Positions 6,016 to 8,243 of a stretch of DNA of 8,243 bases are shown here, one piece after another. The DNA is taken from positions 1-8,243 of the forward strand of contig JAOPVD010000052.1 of NCBI GenBank assembly GCA_025966295.1, given 5' to 3'. This stretch comes from Frankiales bacterium (GTDB lineage: Bacteria; Actinomycetota; Actinomycetes; Mycobacteriales; SCTD01). Numbering within the stretch: position 1 is the first letter of the stretch; each line of letters begins with the position of its first letter. The notes under the pieces are model-generated. The model did not search any database. It saw only the letters and a list, made by a program, of their open reading frames with translations, and had not been told where the DNA came from. A program made the translations under genes and the position numbers.

Positions 6016-7289
6016 GCGGACTTCTCCCGGCGCTCCCGGCGGGCCGGCGTGGACGCGTCCCGCGGGACGAGCGTCGGGTTGACGTGCTCGAGGACGACCT
6101 CGCGGGTCACGACGCACTTGGCGATGTCGCCCTGGCTCGGGATGTCGTACATCACCGAGAGCAGCACCTCCTCCATGATCGCCCGCAGGGCGCGGGCGCC
6201 GGTGCCGCGCTTGATGGCCTGGTCGGCGATCGCCTCGAGGGCGTCCTCGGTGAACTCCAGGTCCACCCCGTCGAGCTCGAACAGCCGGTTGTACTGCTTG
6301 ACCAGCGCGTTCTTGGGCTCGGTGAGGATCCGGATCAGCGCCTCGCGGTCCAGGTTGTTGACGCTGGTCAGCACGGGCAGCCGGCCGATGAACTCGGGGA
6401 TCATGCCGTACTTGAGCAGGTCCTCCGGCATCGCGTTGGAGAAGACGCTGCCCGGGTCCACCTCGTGCTTGGAGTGCAGGACGGCGCCGAAGCCGACGGA
6501 CTTCTTGCCGATCCGCTGCTCGATGACCTTGTCCAGGCCGGCGAAGGCGCCACCGACGATGAACAGCACGTTGGTGGTGTCGATCTGGATGAACTCCTGG
6601 TGCGGGTGCTTGCGCCCGCCCTGCGGCGGCACCGACGCGGTGGTGCCCTCGAGGATCTTCAGGAGGGCCTGCTGGACGCCCTCGCCGCTGACGTCGCGGG
6701 TGATCGAGGGGTTCTCCGACTTCCGGGCGATCTTGTCGACCTCGTCGATGTAGATGATCCCGGTCTCGGCCTTCTTGACGTCGTAGTCCGCGGCCTGGAT
6801 GAGCTTGAGCAGGATGTTCTCGACGTCCTCACCGACGTACCCGGCCTCGGTGAGCGCGGTGGCGTCGGCGATGGCGAACGGGACGTTGAGCATCTTGGCG
6901 AGGGTCTGCGCGAGCAGCGTCTTGCCGCAGCCGGTGGGGCCGAGCAGCAAGATGTTGGACTTCTGCAGCTCGACCGGGTCCTTGTCGTTGCTGCCGGCCT
7001 GGATCCGCTTGTAGTGGTTGTAGACCGCCACCGCGAGGGTCCGCTTGGCGGTCTCCTGGCCGATCACGTAGCCGTCGAGGAACTCGTAGATCTCGCGGGG
7101 CTTGGGGAGCTCGTCCCACTTCAGCTCGGAGCTCTCGGAGAGCTCCTCCTCGATGATCTCGTTGCAGAGGTCGATGCACTCGTCGCAGATGTAGACGCCT
7201 GGCCCTGCGATGAGCTTCTTGACCTGCTTCTGCGACTTGCCGCAGAAGGAGCACTTGAGCAGGTCACCACCGTCGCCGATGCGAGCCAC
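6012..7289 (-). CDS. clpX: ATP-dependent Clp protease ATP-binding subunit ClpX
   Basis: Hexameric AAA+ unfoldase that recognises substrates such as ssrA-tagged proteins, unfolds them and threads them into the ClpP chamber. The 425 residues are full length. In order: C4 zinc-binding domain with Cys13, Cys16, Cys35 and Cys38; Walker A GPTGCGKT (117-124); pore-1 loop GYVGED (150-155); Walker B IIYIDEVDKI (178-187); RKH loop (226-228); ClpP-binding tripeptide VGF (265-267), a conservative variant of IGF; the arginine in EFIGRLPVL (299-307); and the sensor-2 segment GTGARALRAIMEE (362-374). The GTG start (7287-7289) has a GAGG at 7295-7298 upstream. The tail carries RRERRE, encoded by a tandem 9-base repeat at 6024-6041. 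The stop TAG shares CTAG with the opposing thioesterase stop. It lies downstream of clpP1-clpP2 and 144 bases away, so it may have its own promoter as well as read-through. Confidence 0.98.
   Translation of the reverse strand: MARIGDGGDLLKCSFCGKSQKQVKKLIAGPGVYICDECIDLCNEIIEEELSESSELKWDELPKPREIYEFLDGYVIGQETAKRTLAVAVYNHYKRIQAGSNDKDPVELQKSNILLLGPTGCGKTLLAQTLAKMLNVPFAIADATALTEAGYVGEDVENILLKLIQAADYDVKKAETGIIYIDEVDKIARKSENPSITRDVSGEGVQQALLKILEGTTASVPPQGGRKHPHQEFIQIDTTNVLFIVGGAFAGLDKVIEQRIGKKSVGFGAVLHSKHEVDPGSVFSNAMPEDLLKYGMIPEFIGRLPVLTSVNNLDREALIRILTEPKNALVKQYNRLFELDGVDLEFTEDALEAIADQAIKRGTGARALRAIMEEVLLSVMYDIPSQGDIAKCVVTREVVLEHVNPTLVPRDASTPARRERREKSA
6051..6068 (+). terminator. Overlapping palindromes, possible thioesterase terminator inside the clpX 3' end
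   Basis: GGACGCGTCC (6051-6060) and GTCCCGCGGGAC (6057-6068) are two overlapping perfect palindromes 35-52 bases past the thioesterase stop, within clpX coding sequence. Either could form a short G/C hairpin in the thioesterase transcript. There is no T-run, and GC-rich palindromes of this size occur by chance at this composition, so the call is tentative. Confidence 0.25.
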
Positions 7290-7433
7290 CGCTACCTCGT
7301 CCCTGTCGTTGCAGCTGGTGCTGCGTCCCCAGCCTGGGCTGGGCCTGCCCCGCTCACGACGGTACCGCCTGTGAGCCGTCTTCCGTACTGCCTTCGGCGG
7401 ACGCGCCGACCGTTCTGGTAACCGCCCCCGAGG
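7290..7433 (-). promoter_or_regulatory. clpP2-clpX intergenic region with several inverted repeats
   Basis: This 144-base gap holds four inverted repeats: GCAGC/GCTGC (7311-7324), CCCAGCC/GGCTGGG (7328-7343), GCTCAC/GTGAGC around the palindrome CGGTACCG (7352-7376), and TCGGCG/CGCCGA (7394-7409). The last begins 24 bases after the clpP2 stop and may attenuate or terminate. TACCGT on the minus strand (7359-7364) fits the TANNNT -10 pattern and lies inside the 7352-7376 repeat, so that repeat could be an operator over a clpX promoter. The minus strand also reads CGCCGAAGGCA at 7389-7399, ten of eleven matches to the core of the ClgR box as I recall it from Corynebacterium (CGCYNANRGCG). No ORF is supported here. 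The repeats are seen directly; the functions are inference. Confidence 0.45.
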
Positions 7434-8060
7434 TCAGCTGGAGGACAGCGTGGCGGTCTTGCGGGTGCTCACGACCTCGTCGATCAGGCCGTACTCCACC
7501 GCCTCGCGGGCGGTGAGGATCTTGTCGCGCTCGATGTCCTTGCGGACGAGCTCGGCGTCGCGGCCGGTGTGCACCGAGATCATGTGCTCGAGCAGCTCCC
7601 GCATCCGCAGGATCTCGCGCGCCTGGATCTCGATGTCGGAGGACTGCCCCTCGCCACCGCCGGAGGGCTGGTGGATGAGCACGCGGGCGTGCTCCAGGGC
7701 CAGCCGCTTGCCCTTGGTGCCGGCGGCCAGCAGCACGGCGGCCGCGGAGGCGGCCTGGCCCATGCAGATCGTCTGGATCTCGGGCTTCACGAACTGCATC
7801 GTGTCGTAGATGGCCGTCAGCGCGGTGAACGAGCCGCCGGGGCTGTTGATGTAGATCGAGATGTCCCGGTCCGGGTCCTCGGACTCCAGGTGCAGCAGCT
7901 GCGCCATCACGACGTTGGCGACGCCGTCGTCGATCGGGGTGCCCAGGAAGATGATGCGCTCCTTGAGCAGGCGGCTGTAGATGTCGAACGAGCGCTCCCC
8001 GCGGGAGGTCTGCTCGATGACGATCGGGATCGTGTAGTTGCTCGGGGTCTCAAAGCTCAT
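7434..8060 (-). CDS. clpP2: ATP-dependent Clp protease proteolytic subunit, ClpP2 type
   Basis: Serine peptidase that forms the heptameric rings of the Clp chamber; in actinobacteria two different ClpP proteins generally assemble into one mixed tetradecamer driven by ClpX or ClpC. The 208 residues carry the catalytic triad: Ser105 in MGQAASAAAV (100-109), His130 in VLIHQP (127-132) and Asp179 in ERDKI (177-181). YINSPGG (70-76) and the turn of the handle region follow the family. The run MAQLLHLESEDPDRDI and the AASAAAVLLAAG segment are of the mycobacterial/streptomycete ClpP2 type, whereas the N-terminus (VIEQTSRGERSFDIYSRLL) is of the general E. coli type. The start is ATG at 8058-8060, 10 bases after the clpP1 stop; the AGGAGG at 8067-8072 overlaps that stop and fixes it. 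Longer upstream readings in the frame run into clpP1 and are not real. Confidence 0.97.
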   Translation of the reverse strand: MSFETPSNYTIPIVIEQTSRGERSFDIYSRLLKERIIFLGTPIDDGVANVVMAQLLHLESEDPDRDISIYINSPGGSFTALTAIYDTMQFVKPEIQTICMGQAASAAAVLLAAGTKGKRLALEHARVLIHQPSGGGEGQSSDIEIQAREILRMRELLEHMISVHTGRDAELVRKDIERDKILTAREAVEYGLIDEVVSTRKTATLSSS

Positions 8061-8066
8061 CGGAGT

Positions 8067-8072
8067 CCTCCT
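8067..8072 (-). promoter_or_regulatory. Ribosome binding site of clpP2, overlapping the clpP1 stop
   Basis: A full AGGAGG lies 6 bases before the clpP2 ATG, and its first bases are shared with the TAG stop of clpP1. This arrangement fits translational coupling, which would help make the two peptidase subunits in matched amounts. Confidence 0.85.
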
Positions 8073-8243
8073 AGGCCCGGGTGCCGGCGCCGGACGGGAC
8101 GTCCTTGGCAGCGGTGATGACGTGGACGATGAAGCCGTACTCCTTGGCCTCCGCAGCGGAGAACCACCGGTCACGGTCGGAGTCGGCCTCGATCTGCTCG
8201 ACGGTCTGACCGGTGTGGAAGGCGATGCGCTCGGCCATCGTCC
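8071..8243 (-). CDS. clpP1: ATP-dependent Clp protease proteolytic subunit, ClpP1 type (C-terminal 56 residues, cut by window edge)
   Basis: The last 56 residues of the first ClpP subunit. AERIAFHTGQTVEQIEADSD followed by RDRWFSAAEAKEYGF matches the ends of streptomycete and mycobacterial ClpP1. The catalytic aspartate is present in DRDRW (Asp24 of the visible part); the serine and histidine lie outside the window. One oddity: after EYGF the sequence reads IVHVIT, where homologues I recall read VDHVIT or IDHVIT, so a strongly conserved non-catalytic Asp is Val (GTC at 8125-8127). The stop TAG (8071-8073) overlaps the clpP2 ribosome binding site. The two genes are clearly one operon, with clpX next. 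Identity as ClpP1 and not a third ClpP rests on this tail and on gene order. Confidence 0.93.
   Translation of the reverse strand, partial: TMAERIAFHTGQTVEQIEADSDRDRWFSAAEAKEYGFIVHVITAAKDVPSGAGTRA

Noticed and set aside
5230..6117. A 295-codon minus-strand open frame opposite the thioesterase
   Set aside because: The plus strand has a coherent two-domain hotdog protein with family motifs; the minus-strand reading is rich in Arg, Gln and Gly with no recognisable motif.
6084..7421. A 445-codon plus-strand open frame opposite clpX and the upstream gap
   Set aside because: Its Asp/Leu/Val-rich product mirrors the clpX codons, and clpX is unambiguous. A start inside the clpX 3' end with no ribosome binding site also argues against it.
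8061..8174. N-terminal extension of clpP2 into clpP1 to give a 246-residue protein
   Set aside because: The extra residues are a frame-shifted reading of the clpP1 tail. The AGGAGG 6 bases before the ATG at 8060 and the match of the protein from that point settle the start.
1..8243. A mobile element, defence system, CRISPR array or RNA gene
   Set aside because: No transposase, integrase, terminal inverted repeats, spaced direct repeats, tRNA-like cloverleaf or rRNA sequence is visible. Every stretch beyond about 210 bases is occupied by a recognised gene.

Overview
This is a very GC-rich window with strong G/C preference at third codon positions, GTG used as a start in several genes, and a gene order typical of Actinomycetota: two tandem clpP genes, clpX, valS, folC, ndk and mreB. 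MreB argues against Mycobacterium or Corynebacterium and fits a morphologically complex or soil actinomycete. The gene neighbourhood and the ValRS type make me think of the Geodermatophilaceae and relatives, but that placement is a guess from memory and not something I could test.

Layout. All genes but one are on the minus strand, so biological order runs from the high to the low coordinate. (1) The end of clpP1 (8071-8243, cut by the window), then clpP2 (7434-8060), then a 144-bp gap rich in inverted repeats, then clpX (6012-7289): the ATP-dependent Clp protease, with two different peptidase subunits and its AAA+ unfoldase. (2) One plus-strand gene, a TesB-like double-hotdog acyl-CoA thioesterase (5275-6015), fits tightly between clpX and valS. 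It shares a CTAG with clpX (stop codons overlap tail to tail) and is 41 bp from valS head to head. (3) valS (2726-5233) and folC (1407-2729) overlap by GTGA and form an operon: valyl-tRNA synthetase and folylpolyglutamate/dihydrofolate synthase. A hairpin follows folC. (4) ndk (916-1326), nucleoside diphosphate kinase, ends in a long, nearly perfect 20-bp hairpin terminator. (5) mreB (from 704 down, cut by the window), the actin-like cell-shape protein.

The window is essentially a conserved housekeeping block, and I do not see a new defence, mobile or biosynthetic system. There is no IS element, CRISPR array, tRNA or rRNA. The points worth a second look are regulatory and evolutionary: a 41-bp divergent region in which both genes appear to have leaderless promoters of identical geometry (TANNNT, 7 bases, GTG); a convergent pair sharing CTAG with possible terminator hairpins buried in each other's coding ends; an archaeal-type ValRS with a HMGS in place of HIGH, sitting where Streptomyces and Mycobacterium carry the ordinary bacterial type; loss of the DUF4233 membrane-protein gene usually found between folC and ndk; and a cluster of inverted repeats ahead of clpX.
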